Source: Rotaria macrura (lineage: Eukaryota > Rotifera > Eurotatoria > Philodinida > Philodinidae). Taken from it: a stretch of 64,000 nucleotides of DNA. The notes beneath the pieces were generated by a model. That model searched no databases and was not told the DNA's origin. It saw only the letters and a list, made by a program, of their open reading frames with translations. Location: positions 1-64,000 of the forward strand of contig OENT01000382.1 of the NCBI GenBank assembly GCA_900239685.1, read 5' to 3'. A program made the position numbers and the translations under genes. This document shows, piece after piece, positions 12,412 to 24,569 of the stretch (its first letter is position 1; each line of letters starts with the position of its first letter).

Positions 12412-12870
12412 TGCGATATTTTCATATTGTCTATCTATTTTAATTAATACGAAGCAAGATTTAAATCTGGAGAAGATATTCAGTAGTTGAATATGTTCTC
12501 TAGAATGAAAACTCACTTGTTATTTGAACGCCGATACTAATCTCATACAACATTCTAGCATTTAAATCTTAAGTTTCTAATAAAAGTTGATTGATCATAC
12601 AGTTGTCCAAAGAGTCAGCGTATAGTACATCTTTATTATCACTCAATTGGTAATGTGATTCGAAAACAAAATAGCTTTTGATGATTGCTATCAGCAATGC
12701 AACAGCAGAGTGTAGTATGAATATGTACGTATTGATCAGAATAATTATTAAACATAACATCCTTCTCGATTTCAATGCCAAAATATAACTCCACACTGGA
12801 TTTCAAATCTCACGATAGCGCATGTTAGCGTTAGTGTTGGTTCACACTAACTCTAAACGATGATTAAGAT

Positions 12871-12950
12871 GGGCCTTCTAGTCTAATTGGCTAGGACAAC
12901 CGCCCGGATAGCAGGAGGTGTGGGTCCGATTCACGCATAGGTCACTTTTT
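12871..12950 (+). tRNA. tRNA-like sequence, probably degenerate
   Basis: The segment has a good internal A box (TAGTCTAATTGG) and a B-box-like GGTCCGATTC at tRNA spacing, and ends in a T5 run at 12946-12950 that would serve as a pol III terminator. The body resembles Asp/Glu-type tRNAs. The acceptor stem pairs only in part, the anticodon stem has mismatches and the loop lacks U33, so no anticodon is assigned. It is a decayed tRNA gene or tRNA-derived repeat rather than a confident working tRNA. Confidence 0.4.
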
Positions 12951-13424
12951 CATCGTCACAGTCACAAAACAACAGTGACACTGCTTGTCTCTTTCGTTCT
13001 ATACATACGTAGAGCTAACAGCGCAATTATTTAATACACCTATGTACGTTTTGTATTAAACTAGTCACACAAAATCATAATATGACACTATTCATGTATG
13101 GTTACCAAAGTTTATCGAGCACGAACCATATACTACTAGTTCTAAGAAGTCTCGACTAGAATGAAACTATTTGTTCGCTTATTGTATTTTCTATCAATAG
13201 TAATGTGAATCCTCACACGTCTAATTCGTTGCAATAAAGATTGACAAGCGGATTTCATACATTCCACGAGTATCATCATCAATAACGAGAAAATTACTGC
13301 GGGTCTGAAAATAGAACCAAACTCCCTTTACACATTGCATTGTTCCAGAACATGTGCTAATTATAGAAATTTTATGATTTTCACAAATGTAAAATAATTC
13401 ATCTCACAAGATTTCTTGTTTTAT
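12951..13424. other. Intergenic, nothing recognised
   Basis: Spacer between the tRNA-like sequence and the 3' end of the ATP-grasp gene. No open frame or repeat of note. Confidence 0.4.
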
Positions 13425-14728
13425 TTAACTATCAAGTGCATGAAACCATTCATAACAAAAATTTGTGTACTCTTTTGTATCGTAAAGTCCGTTAAAAAAA
13501 TTACATGAAATATTCAATTCAAGTAGCATCAATTGATTATTTTCATTGGTCCATGCTACATCCCAACCAATAATAGGAATGTTTGGACATAATTTTTCGT
13601 GTGCTTGACTGACACATTGAATCATTTCATCAACATTGGGCCATTTGATTCCTTCTATTCGTTCATGAGAATCGGGATGAATAGAATAGTTTTGTTCTCT
13701 CCACATTGACTTTGTATCGAATGATTTTAAACCAGTTTGATACCAATGATGATTAGTCGTTCCACTTGATAGACGATGGGAACCATTGAAATCTATGTTG
13801 TAAAAAATTGCATTATGATCGGTTTTTTGTCGAATACGACCAGCTCGAAAAACCATCGTTTTCACTTGAATCGACGATGATGCAGGATCACGTGAAGTGA
13901 TTATACGTACGGTCGACAATGGTGCGTCCGATGTTACCATATTTTGAATAAAATCACTATTTGAAAATACTTTTTGAATTATCCAATCACCATAATTACT
14001 GAAAAACGAAAAACATCGTCGTTTATTTATGCTTCCAATTATTTTCTATTGTTAACTTACGTAGCAAAATTATCATAAACATTAATACCCATTCCACCTT
14101 CAATTGATTTATGTTTAATCATAATACGAGGAATATCTAAGACGGGTGTTACAGGTATACTTTGATTTTTTCCTTCAATTAAAAATCGACCTTTATCTTC
14201 CATCGCATATTCTTCTTTGGTTTGTTCCCATTTTCGATGAGAATGATAAGCAACAATCGTACAGTTCATGCGCCATGTTGCAAACCAATGATTTGGTTTC
14301 AATAATTGTTCGTGAAAATGTTGATCAACAGACTTTTTTCTTCGATCATATATTGATAAATAAATCGAGCCAATACATGCCCAAAACGGATAAATAAATA
14401 TTAAAAAACATAAACAAATAAATTTATTGAAACAAAATATTGACAGTGGAATGCCAGTACACGGTACAATAACATTACGTAAATTAGCTCGTATATCTTC
14501 ACCATAAGATTTTGCTCGATAGTGTGGCAAAGAAAAAAGACGAAGTACCAAAACAAGTGAATATATATGAATTAATATTCGACGATCAACGTCGTCATTC
14601 GAATATGTATCGATGCCTTTGCCAGAATATAAATAATAAAAAAATAGACGGTAATAAAGTAAAAGCGATTGTCCGATCGACATTTTTCTACTGCTTGATG
14701 GCTTATCAAGTAGATGACTTGCCGTCAT
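13425..14728 (-). CDS. ATP-grasp protein, sugar-transfer-associated type, membrane-anchored
   Basis: Two exons, 14728-14061 and 13998-13425, join across a 62-bp GT-AG intron to give 413 residues. The second half carries ATP-grasp features: a K...EGGMGI nucleotide-binding loop (about residues 203-213), RIITSRD in the central domain, and the C-terminal metal-binding signature GWDVAW followed by LLELN (about residues 366-385), where Asp, Glu and Asn would bind magnesium. This pattern matches the 'sugar-transfer associated ATP-grasp' group, known mainly from bacterial polysaccharide clusters; such enzymes ligate a carboxylate to an amine or thiol using ATP. Hydrophobic segments near residues 20-34, 55-66 and 103-125 suggest membrane attachment. 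The start at 14728 is preferred because the frame upstream runs into a (TA)n microsatellite; ATGs at 14827 and 14683 are alternatives. Substrate unknown. The intron shows it is a eukaryotic gene copy. Confidence 0.7.
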
Positions 14729-14760
14729 CGCAAGAACGAAAAAGAAAAGTAACACGCAAA

Positions 14761-14808
14761 AGTATATATGTATACATATATATGCATATATATATATATA
14801 TATATATA
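14761..14808. repeat. (TA)n microsatellite
   Basis: Near-pure TA dinucleotide tract with a few interruptions, directly upstream of the chosen start of the minus-strand ATP-grasp gene. It could influence promoter melting, but nothing in the sequence shows that. Confidence 0.85.
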
Positions 14809-14828
14809 CCCTGACATTGAAAGTCATC

Positions 14829-17044
14829 CATCAGCATTATCCAAGTGCAAATACAACGGATAAAAACCAATACAAATATTCTTATGTCATCATTAGAGTA
14901 ATGATTCTTTTTTGGCGATTCTAATGCTGAGAGTACATTTGAAACATGATATATTCTTTATTATCAAGTGCAGTCAAACTATTATCGAATAATTGTTTTT
15001 CTCTCAGATTTTTGTTCTTATTTTGTTTTTATTCTGGTGCCTTGACTTGTCAAGTAGAGATTCTCGTTGAATTGCACTCAAAAGTTTTTTCAAACAATAA
15101 TTACATAACCGATGAATGACAAAAAAACAACGAATGGTTTTTCGTTCGATAGAAAAAAATCTTCATTAAGACGATGAATTTCACAATAGACAGAGAATCA
15201 TTGTGATTTGGAATGATTAATTTAAATATTTCCTTAGCATATCATTACAGTTTGTTTAATTAACAAGTCATACGATGCGAAATAATATTTCTGTTGTCAA
15301 TCTAGTATATGTGAACATTTCAATAAATAGCAACGACATATTTTTATTATTAAAAATTGTATTAAAATCTATTAAGACCAATGATTTTGATTAGATCACA
15401 CTATGATATTTCTTGTTGATGATTAGTGTAAAAGAAATTATAATCTATAAGTAAAATAAAAGAAAAGATCTATACAAATATTCATGTGAACATGGTCGGG
15501 TTATACTCGTGTCTGTTCTTATGAAATATGTGTGTTATTTTGCAGCAACGTCTACTTAATTTATTTATTTATTTCGGTAATTCGTTGGCTATCATCAATG
15601 ATGAGAATACGAAGATACTGTTTGTTTTTCTTTTCTTTTACTTGTCATCTCTCATAATTGAATTCGGTTTGGAAGAAAGGCACGTGTTTTCTTCGAAGCG
15701 TTGACGTCAGAATTACTTGCCCCATCATATCATTAGGAAAGTGACGTTTCTTTCTTCTCGGTTTTTTTTTGTTTTTTGAAATAAATTTTTATTTAGTATA
15801 TCTTTGTTCAGCATGAACATGTTTAAACATGCATTAACAATATTACTTTCTTTCATGCTTTGCCGTACAGTAGCAACCCAAGAGAAAAAAACTAGATGCA
15901 ATTAGTTGTTTTCCGGTCTATATAGACAAAATTCTACTTCAATTTACGTGAGTAGGAGTAAAAGTAGACAGAATTAACCTTTCTAATTCCTTTTACATGA
16001 GAACATTGATCGTTTTTCTTACATATTCAAACTAAGCATGATTTTAATAATAATTTCTTACATTTATAGTTGAATATCATTCTAGTTTCTTTCTTTTATG
16101 TCAAGCATATCATCAGCAGAATGTTGAACGTGGTCTCTAATATGCTTAGAAACACAAAACAATCCTTATAATCTGTATAGTGCAATATTTTTTGTCTTTT
16201 TTTTTCTGCGAACGTGTCTTCTTGCCGATAATTCAAATCATAAGCCGACTATTTTAGTTTATTGTTTCTATTGAGAAAACTATGTCAGTTGTAGATTTGT
16301 TTTTCGTATTTCCTACATATTCATTGGCTTTTTTTTGTATGTCGGCCTCATTCCCATGTCTTTTACTTTATTCATAGTTAACAAATGCTAGTATTTCTCT
16401 TGATTGGTTAACTTTCTTTGGTAAAATTTGCCTCAATTTGAAGTTAAGTGTACTTTAGTTGATATTCTTTTCGAAATGATAGGATAAAAATAAATGAAAA
16501 CAAAGTTTATTGAATAGTTAGAGAATACACATGACAGAATACAGAAGAATATTGTCGAAAGATGACAGAAAACAATAGACAAATAATCGACAAAAAGAAG
16601 AGTCGTAAAATTATATTCCCAAATGTAGGCGAGTTGACATTTTATTATTAATTACATTTTTCTGCTAGTCATAGTATTTTCTTGTTTTATCTTCTAAACA
16701 TGTAAACTAGGTAGTTGTTCGAACATCAAATAGTTTATTTACGAATGAATAAATTTCTATATGCTTCAAAAATCTAGCCTATGAAGATTTTCTCTTTCTC
16801 CTGAATTTATTTCCTAATGGTATGTCAATATTAAAGATGGTAATGAATCGACGAACAAGAACAGTAATGTATTATTTACCAGTGAAATTCATGATTTTTC
16901 CTAAAAACTTATTTTTACTTTAAAAAAGTCTCATGACGTTTCTTGTTCGGGAGAATATCTAACCTTTTGAAACTATATAATAAGAGGTCACTTATTCTAG
17001 ACAATGTTCTTCTATTAATTATCAAAACAATATTAAAAAGAAAA
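14829..17044. other. Intergenic between divergent genes, no gene seen
   Basis: About 2.2 kb between the 5' ends of the ATP-grasp gene (minus) and the C2-domain gene (plus), so both promoters should lie here. It is AT-rich with several poly-T runs. No open frame with protein-like content was found. Confidence 0.45.
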
Positions 17045-18467
17045 ATGATCCCATTCGTAATAATTCTAGCAATCATGGCCTCACTTCTTCTATCAGTACT
17101 ACTTGTTTTTGGGTTGATTTATCTTCAAAATTACAGGCCATCATCTAACTATGAAAATCAAAGATTAACATACACAATACAGCCATCAATCAATATTGTG
17201 ACAAAAGAATTATCATGTCCATTGAACTTTCTCAATCATCATAATTCATCAAATACAAGTTTGAATAAAGAGAAAACGAAGCAATCAAATTCACAAAATT
17301 TAACAAACAGTCTGTTTATAACAAAATGTTCGAATAGAAGACGAAGTTCAATTATTGATTCAAAGCAAATTGCACTCATTGAATTTTCATTACCATCGAA
17401 ACCTGAAAAAATTCGTCGTCGATCTCTATCTATATGTAATAATATAATTGAATCAAATCAAAGTACAATCGATTCAATAATACAAACCATAAAATCATCC
17501 GATCGATTTCTACCATGTCTTGCATCGTTCTCAATAGTTCATATCAAACCTTCACAATTAAAAATTTGTTTTCATTCTATAACCTCATTACCAGTATCGA
17601 TGAAAGTTCAACAGCTAAAAGTTCAAGTTAAACTCATTCCCGATGGAAAGACGAAATGCTTTTGTGTACAAGAAATCATACATAATGAGAAATTTTTGGC
17701 CTATGATAATCATGAGTGTACGATTCAATTCTCCAATATTTCATTGGCAAAACTTGGTGGAAAATCCCTATTAATGAAATTTTATGGAAATTATCAAACC
17801 AAGAAAACCTTTCAACTTGGACAAATCGGAAAGATTCGTTTCAATCAAATTACTAATTTGAACAATGAAAGACCCATTGAATTTATCCACGCAATTGAAA
17901 TGATCAAAATAGTAAGAGAAAATTGCCAACAGATTTTCATCTTAAAAGAATTTTTATTTTATTTTAAATAATCTTAGTCATCAATAGAGTTGTTTGTTCT
18001 CCTTGAAAAAAATAATGATCATCATTTAAATGTTGAAATACAACGTATCAAAGGATTGAAAATAGATCAAAAAAACTTAGGTTAGTTTTAAATAGAATTG
18101 AAATATGTTTGTCTTCAAATTAAATTTAAATATTTAAGCCGCCACTTTCTATTTTCAAATAATTCTTCTTGATCGCCATCGACCATTATCAACTTATGAA
18201 ACAAAACATTATCGATTGAATGCTTCAACATTTTCTCTTGATGAATCATTCAGTTTCAATACTCTGGCATTCAACTCCAGCAATCTCGATTGTTTAATGA
18301 TTATTATAAATCTATATTCGAATATGAATAACCCACGTGAACATCGATGCATAGCTAGAATTAAACTTGCTTCACCGTATTTTTGTGCTGGCACTGGTAC
18401 CATTCATTGGCAACAAGTTAAAGAACGACAATCATTTTCGATGTGGCATAAATTAATCAAGCAATAA
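17045..18467 (+). CDS. Synaptotagmin-like membrane protein with two degenerate C2 domains
   Basis: Exons 17045-17911, 17978-18080 and 18139-18467 join in frame (GT-AG introns of 66 and 58 bp) to give 432 residues. The ATG at 17045 places a membrane span at residues 2-25 (IPFVIILAIMASLLLSVLLV). A low-complexity Ser/Asn-rich linker follows. The first C2-like domain spans roughly residues 155-285 (FSIVHIKPSQLKICF, KVQVKLIPDGKT, LGQIGKIRF). The second ends with the typical C2B tail IHWQQV...FSMWHKL. Synaptotagmins are type I membrane proteins that couple calcium to vesicle fusion. Here the loop aspartates that bind calcium are absent (LIPDGKT keeps only the family's LPD step), so calcium-independent tethering or lipid/protein binding is more likely. 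Domain identity rests on the order of core strands and the HW...WH terminus. Confidence 0.75.
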
Positions 18468-20433
18468 GAATCAAACTTCAGAAGAACATTTTTATATTTT
18501 GAAAGCATGAAATAAATTTTGATGAGATCTAGCTCGAACATAAGAATACATGATTATTGATTGGATTTCAAACAAAAATTTATTCGCATTCAGAGTATAT
18601 AAATTTTTATATTTTATATGCATCTTTTTTCAAAAACAAAATTCATCAATGTCTGTAGAGCACTTGTTTTTACAAAGGGCATTTCCTTGTGCAGCAATTT
18701 CATGCATAAGAAACAATACCGATTACTATTATTCAATAAAATATTTATGAAAATCGTTTCACGAGAAATCAGTTTATCTCGATTGAATTTATTTTCTAAA
18801 AACCTAATACATCGGTGTATGATTATGATTTCTTCGTCTAAGTTTGGTTATTTGAAATAGACAGACGTATTAGTTTTCTTTTCAAGGAAATAAATTGTGT
18901 CTATAAAAAGAACACAGACGAAAGCAACAACTTTAGTTTTTCATTGTGCCCTTTGGACTTGAGACAAATGGGCCCCATTTTCTCTCTACTTTTAGTATTA
19001 ACTTGGGAAATTAGATGTTTTCTCACAAAATAAGTCAGAAAAGGCGTTTCCTCCCGTTGCAAAATATCAGGTCCCTCAAAATTTTTACCCTTACTTTGTC
19101 TGTAATAAACTGTTGCGATGTTTTAATCAAAAAAACTTGACCGTATTTTTGTTTTTGTAAGAAAGAGCAAAATACATAGCAGAATGTATACACCCAATGT
19201 GTATCGAAAATTTTTCCTCAAGATATCAAGAAAGACAACGATGATGCCCTCGAGTCATGAGCTAATCGATACGGCATTAAAACGAAATAATTGCAAGCCA
19301 ACTATGACATTATTTAGTATCGATCGATTTCTCGTAATTCGTGTAATCATATTCAAAAGAAATCTATTGAAAATTCAGGAAAAAAATTAGAAGATTCAAG
19401 TATTAAAGACAAACAAAAATTGGAATATTTATTGAGCGCTTGGCAGTGCAACTTTGTTTGAAATTGGACGGTATGTGCACGAGAAGAATCAAAAGAAAAT
19501 TCTATTTTCATTTCTTAAATATCAAAGATTTGAATGCTGCATGAAAAACTTTTGTAGGACTGCATGATTCAAAAGTGAGTATTTATGCAATCACTCAAGA
19601 ATGAAACGAATCAAGGTTTTTCAATAGAGCAGATAAGAAACATCAAGATGTTCTCTTTTTCTAATTGAATATAACGCGAACTGATTTTACAATCAGAGAA
19701 TTTTACAAAACATTGAAAAAGTCTATAGAAATGATTCAAATTTCGAATCAAATATTTTGAGATAGAAGTAAGGCATTCACTTGAAAAGTAAGAGAAAGAT
19801 CTATTTTTCTAGTTGCTAAATAGTCGATTTCATTCAGTACATCTTAAATCATGCGGGAACGACAATCATTCTTACTACATTTTTATTTATGAATGTCAGC
19901 TCTCTCTCTCTCTCTATCTTAATTATATATGACGACCGAAATTTCATCAAAATTACAAATCGTTTTGATAAATCGTTTGGAATTTTTTTGCAGAAATGAT
20001 TGATTTTGAAATGTCTTCGTGGTACATTGTATTGGTAAAACGCATTTTAATGTCTTGATGTACGACTGGCAAAAACCGCAGCTTTGCAAACATTCCATTC
20101 TTATGTATATTAGCGAATGATGCCGATCAATAATTAAAATTAGGCAATCACCCTTGTGGCATAGAAAAGCTACTACTGTGAAGTTGAGAATAGATTTGGC
20201 AATACTTTGAGATGCACGGCATTATTTCGGACATGTCTCAACTGAAGTAGGTTCAACGCTCGGCAAAATTCAATGTTACACATGTTTTGTCAATTCTACC
20301 GATGATTATCACACCATTCAAAATCTAGGAGAGTTAAAATAATACGGCTTATGATGTTGGTGAGGAAAATAAATTTCTTGATGCATACAATAAGATTCCC
20401 ATAGTATGAAGTTTTTGTCCTGTTATTTGAATA
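18468..20433. other. Intergenic, no gene supported
   Basis: Short open frames occur, but none carries a motif. A CT dinucleotide run lies at about 19899-19915. A segment at about 20130-20340 (+) reads as a frame with one internal stop and a GKIQCYTCF stretch, too weak to call. Confidence 0.4.
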
Positions 20434-21356
20434 CATGGAACCTATTCGGATCAAATTAACGTTCTTACCATCAAATTAATAAGATTGAAATATACGTGGT
20501 TATCGACTTGTCTAAAGGGAGATATTCAATTTCGAGAAAGCACTAAAAATCATCATGTCGATCGAGAGGGATTGAGTCCTGACGTGTCATTGTTTGAGAA
20601 GGAATGTACTGATTGGTCCAACAGTTTGTATTGATACATATATGTTGATGATTTAAGAGGATTAGAACATGTTCAGTTTTCATCTTCTGTTACTTATCAG
20701 AAATGATTGAGCAAATTCATATTTTCGAGAACTTTGATGGTTCTTCAATTGCAATGGAAATTCGATGCAGATAAGAAATTATCGTTCTACTTAGAATATA
20801 TAGACATGTATAGATCCTGATAATTTCAGCTGTTTATGGCTTAATTTGCGATCAGTAGAACTCTCGCAAAAATGGATTTTTGATGAAAATCTTGGTTTTC
20901 AGACGGGTTTTTCTTCCAACAAACCAGATTATCTGTTTTATGCACTGAAGAAGTTAAAAATTTGTAGCCGATATACATATCTAACTGTTCCAGGTTGTAC
21001 AAAAGGTTTCTAACTGTCTTGTATTGTCTTTACGAATGAAGAAACATCAAAGTTCTGGAAAATATGAATTTGCTCAATCATTTCTGATAAGTAACAGAAG
21101 ATGAAAACTGAACATGTTCTAATCCTCTTAAATCATCAACATATATCTATCAATACAAAAAGTCAGCCAGATCGGCACTTCCTGTCTCGAGATATGACCC
21201 GTCAGGACTCAATCCCTCTCGATCGACAGGATGACTTTTAGTGCTTTCTCGAAATTGAGTATCTTCCTGTAGATGTAGACAAGTCGATAACCGCGTATAT
21301 TTCAATCTTATTAGTGTGATGGTAAGAACGTTAATTTGATCCGAATAGGTTCCATG
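20434..21356. repeat. Long imperfect inverted repeat (hairpin-forming), arms about 315 bp
   Basis: The left arm 20434-20747 begins CATGGAACCTATTCGGATC and the right arm 21037-21356 ends GATCCGAATAGGTTCCATG. The arms are reverse complements along most of their length with scattered mismatches and small gaps, around a spacer of about 290 bp. Weaker similarity continues outward (CATAGTATGAAG against CTTCATAG). No open frame is present. This resembles a fold-back or MITE-type element, or an inverted duplication. RNA from it would form a long hairpin. Confidence 0.8.
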
Positions 21357-22057
21357 TTTTTAGCTAACAGCATAAACATCTTCATTGTCAAACTAGAAAC
21401 GATGTCAATATTTAGAGTATCTATATATATCAAACTTCATAGTTTGCAATATAAGCCGACCCATTGCAATGTTAACAGGTGACATGAGGAAATAGGTGTA
21501 TCATCGTTACTACTCGCAATCATTAATACGCTTACATTATAATACATGAATAAAATAAATTATATTATCTGTAAACCTAAGATTCTTTTTTCATTGAACA
21601 TTTCTTACTCAAATAAAATACGCAATCAATTGAATAATATTAATAAAACAACAAAGCATTCGGAAATTTTCATATTCTGCTCGATGGCGTTGTGAAGTGA
21701 AAATAAAATTGAAACTTTTATTTTTCTATTGATTTCTTTTCTTTTCGTCTTTTACGTTGAGTAGATATATCACTGTTGTCATATCATTGGATTATTAGTA
21801 AGTAAACATAGTCATTGATTAGATGACACACTAAATTGACTGGTACAATTTCTGCCTGAGTTCATAATTTGATGATGACTCTTTCCCAAATTACAATATA
21901 GATTAATAAAATTCAAGTGGGACTTCGAACACTCATATGTATTGTAAATAAAAGTTGTATGACACAGCGATGCCAGTCTATCTTCAGAATAGTATTTATT
22001 TTGAGAGACTTAGTACAATTTGATTTTAGATAGGTAAATTTTGAATTCAATAAGTTT
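21357..22057. other. Intergenic, no gene seen
   Basis: AT-rich spacer between the long inverted repeat and a decayed coding remnant on the minus strand. Nothing further recognised. Confidence 0.4.
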
Positions 22058-22303
22058 TCAAGTCTCGGCAGTGTCATCTCTGCTAGCTTTTCGACCATTT
22101 CGAGTTGGAGAAGTACGAAATACGATGTTTTTTTTTGTATTTATTGGTTTGTTAGCTGATGGAATGTTCTATTCAATAACATCACCATATGTTACTTTTC
22201 TAACCAAGTGATGTTTTTTTAATATTCTTTTTAACATAGGAACAGTATTCATACCTTGCCAATGTGCCAGCTGATTCATCATTTCTGTTGTTTTATTATG
22301 CAT
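22058..22303 (-). pseudogene. Decayed coding remnant of unknown family
   Basis: From the ATG at 22303 the minus strand reads MHNKTTEMMNQLAHW and MLKRILKKHHLVRK, then meets a TAG at 22171-22169. It continues in the same frame through PSANKPINTKKNIVFRTS to a TGA at 22060-22058. A further open segment just upstream in another frame (TEEWLTKIFVQMK, about 22310-22365) may belong to the same gene after a frameshift or short intron. The basic, protein-like composition over both segments suggests an old coding sequence. I do not recognise it. Confidence 0.4.
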
Positions 22304-22365
22304 TGTTCATTCTTTATTAATGTGCTCTTCATTTGAACGAATATTTTTGTTAACCATTCTTCAGT

Positions 22366-23556
22366 AAAGATGGCTTATCCTAAGTAGCTAAAGCAGGTCA
22401 CATGAAAAACTTGACAAGACATGATAGAACATCATACGTTTTGTTTTAGTTTTTCTTTTGAGAAATCCAGAGGATCTGTGAGATATTGCCAAACACATAG
22501 CCGACTTTTGGATGACATTTAAAACAAGGTTTTGTTATCTGAATCCTTTTTTCTAGTGCATAAAAAGCATCTCATTTGTTGTTACGTAACTGTTGAAAAT
22601 ACTAGTCACCATGTAAGAAAAATTTTCGTTTTCTAGGTGAGTACTACTAAAGGAAAACAAGTTTGAAATATATCGGCCAGTAGTTATAGAGACTTGATGA
22701 AAATTTCTATGAAAGAAAATGACCTGTGGTTTCTTATTGTAAACATGGGAGGAGAGATATATGCTTTATTAATTTAGCTCATATTTGAAACTGCACGATG
22801 ATCCCTTTTTCATGCATACGTACGCATGTTATACTTTGATGTGAACCTAACATATTTCATGACGTCACAAACGAAAATACTTATCGTTATTCTGCTCTTA
22901 ATTTCACACATAATAGTAAATAGAATTTCCAACGTGCTAGAATGACAATATAATATTATTATTATTCATTCTTGAATTGTCTAGTGAATTTTCATCGATA
23001 CTCAATGTGAGTACGTACTGTTCGTTATTATTTTATCCTACGCTTTTGGTTGTCAATAGAAAAATTCTCTTCTTTATTGAATACAATAGAAAGAGAAACC
23101 TTATTTAAATTCGAAGTTGTAGTAAACATAAGAATAATTCATAAAACTACAAGCAAGTCACCTCAAAACTCGTCATATGTGAAATTTAGATGTCAAAATA
23201 TATAACATTATTTGTTCATTTATGCAGATTATGCATGTTGGTGCTCTTCTTCTTATGCTACGATGTTATCATGTTGAAAAAGGTTCTAGTGAGAGGATTA
23301 AAAGTAGATTTTTCTTCGACTGAATATGAATACTCGAAAATAAAGTTCGTTGAAGAATATTCTCTTGCAGTCGTTCTAAAGACAAAGCATGTAGTGACTT
23401 CAGATTCACTGAACATTGTCGTAGCCAATATACCAACTTGAAAGTTCATAGAGAAACTAGCACTCTAAGAAGAGAATTATGTCTCAAGATATCCTGTAAG
23501 TTTTGACTCTAAGACAAAAGACAAGCGGAAGAAACTCGTCATCTATTGAATCTCAG
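22366..23556. other. Intergenic, no gene seen
   Basis: Open frames overlapping on both strands at 23190-23449 have no supporting motif. No other structure recognised. Confidence 0.4.
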
Positions 23557-24068
23557 TAAGATGCATCTAAGTCAAACGTCGAGTAAATTTTTTTTNAATT
23601 TAAAAAAAAACTCTCCATAGTTTTGTAGCCCAACTCATGGCGGTTCTTTTGGCTATCAAGAAAAATGGCTGGCTATCTACGGAAAAAAGGAGTAGCATTT
23701 TGGGTGGGAAGGGGTCTCTGTTTTCGGTGATAGGGACCGTCGTTCTTGGGAAAACTACGAGTTTTGACTTTGAGGTTTTTGAATACCCTCTTTAAATGCC
23801 GTTTTCCACGAGGAATCCGAATATGAAAACGTGAGATCTCTACGACAAGAAGAAAAAAAGTTATGGCACTTTTTTCCTCGGCCAGGCAGGATTTTCCATC
23901 TTTGAGAACTTTGGAGGACTTCACAGTATCTTAAGATTTTCTCTACCAAAAAGCCACTTTGCAAAAAAATGGTAAGCACATAAAATGATCAGCGCATTAC
24001 GCTGAACAAGAATACGTATTAAAAAAACGAAAAAAAATTTACTCGACGTTTGACTTAGATGCATCTTA
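23557..24068. mobile_element. TIR element with perfect 37-bp inverted ends, TA-flanked
   Basis: The left end (23557-23595) TAAGATGCATCTAAGTCAAA continues through CGTCGAGTAAATTTTTTT, and the right end (24031-24068) is its exact reverse complement. The outermost bases are TA on both sides, compatible with a TA target duplication of Tc1/mariner-like MITEs. The interior is GC-richer than its surroundings. An assembly N sits at 23596 at the edge of the left repeat, probably at a poly-T run. No transposase is encoded. Confidence 0.7.
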
Positions 24069-24561
24069 TGTGCTCGAAGCTTCTGTTACGCTATGCTAGA
24101 AATTTGAATAGACAGTTCGATACTTCAATCGATTCAAGTTGTCACGCTACATGTACAATGTCGTTTTCGTAGGTCTATCGGCAATGAAAAGTCTAATACG
24201 CATATCTTGTCGTTATTCAATCATCTTTTAACTCCTAGTAATATAACGTAACATAATCCAACAGCGTATTGAACCATTTTCAATTTCAAGGATAGTTTTA
24301 GCATGCTGTTGAAGAGTGGTGAAGTGTGAAGGAGAGTAACGTAACTCTCTCATTCATTTTTATTTTCAATCAAGTAAATGAAAATTTCGATATAGAAATT
24401 AATAATTCTTTTAAACCAATGGTCTGAAAATTCTTCTTAAGCAAAATCTATCCTGTTTATTATTTCGAATGGAAACGTTCACAAAAATGCTGGTAACTTT
24501 TCACGGAACATTAAGATTTAATTTCTTTACATTAGTTAATTCATGTAGACCCCTTCGACTA
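24069..24561. other. Spacer between two mobile elements
   Basis: AT-rich sequence between the TIR element and the hAT element. No gene or repeat recognised. Confidence 0.4.
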
Positions 24562-24569
24562 GTATGAAA

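Noticed and set aside
14729-14827. N-terminal extension of the ATP-grasp protein through the TA microsatellite
   Set aside because: The added residues are a Tyr/Ile repeat translated from (TA)n; the ATG at 14728 is more sensible.
16943-17044. Upstream extension of the C2-domain protein from a TTG at 16943
   Set aside because: Not a normal eukaryotic start; the ATG at 17045 gives a proper N-terminal membrane anchor.
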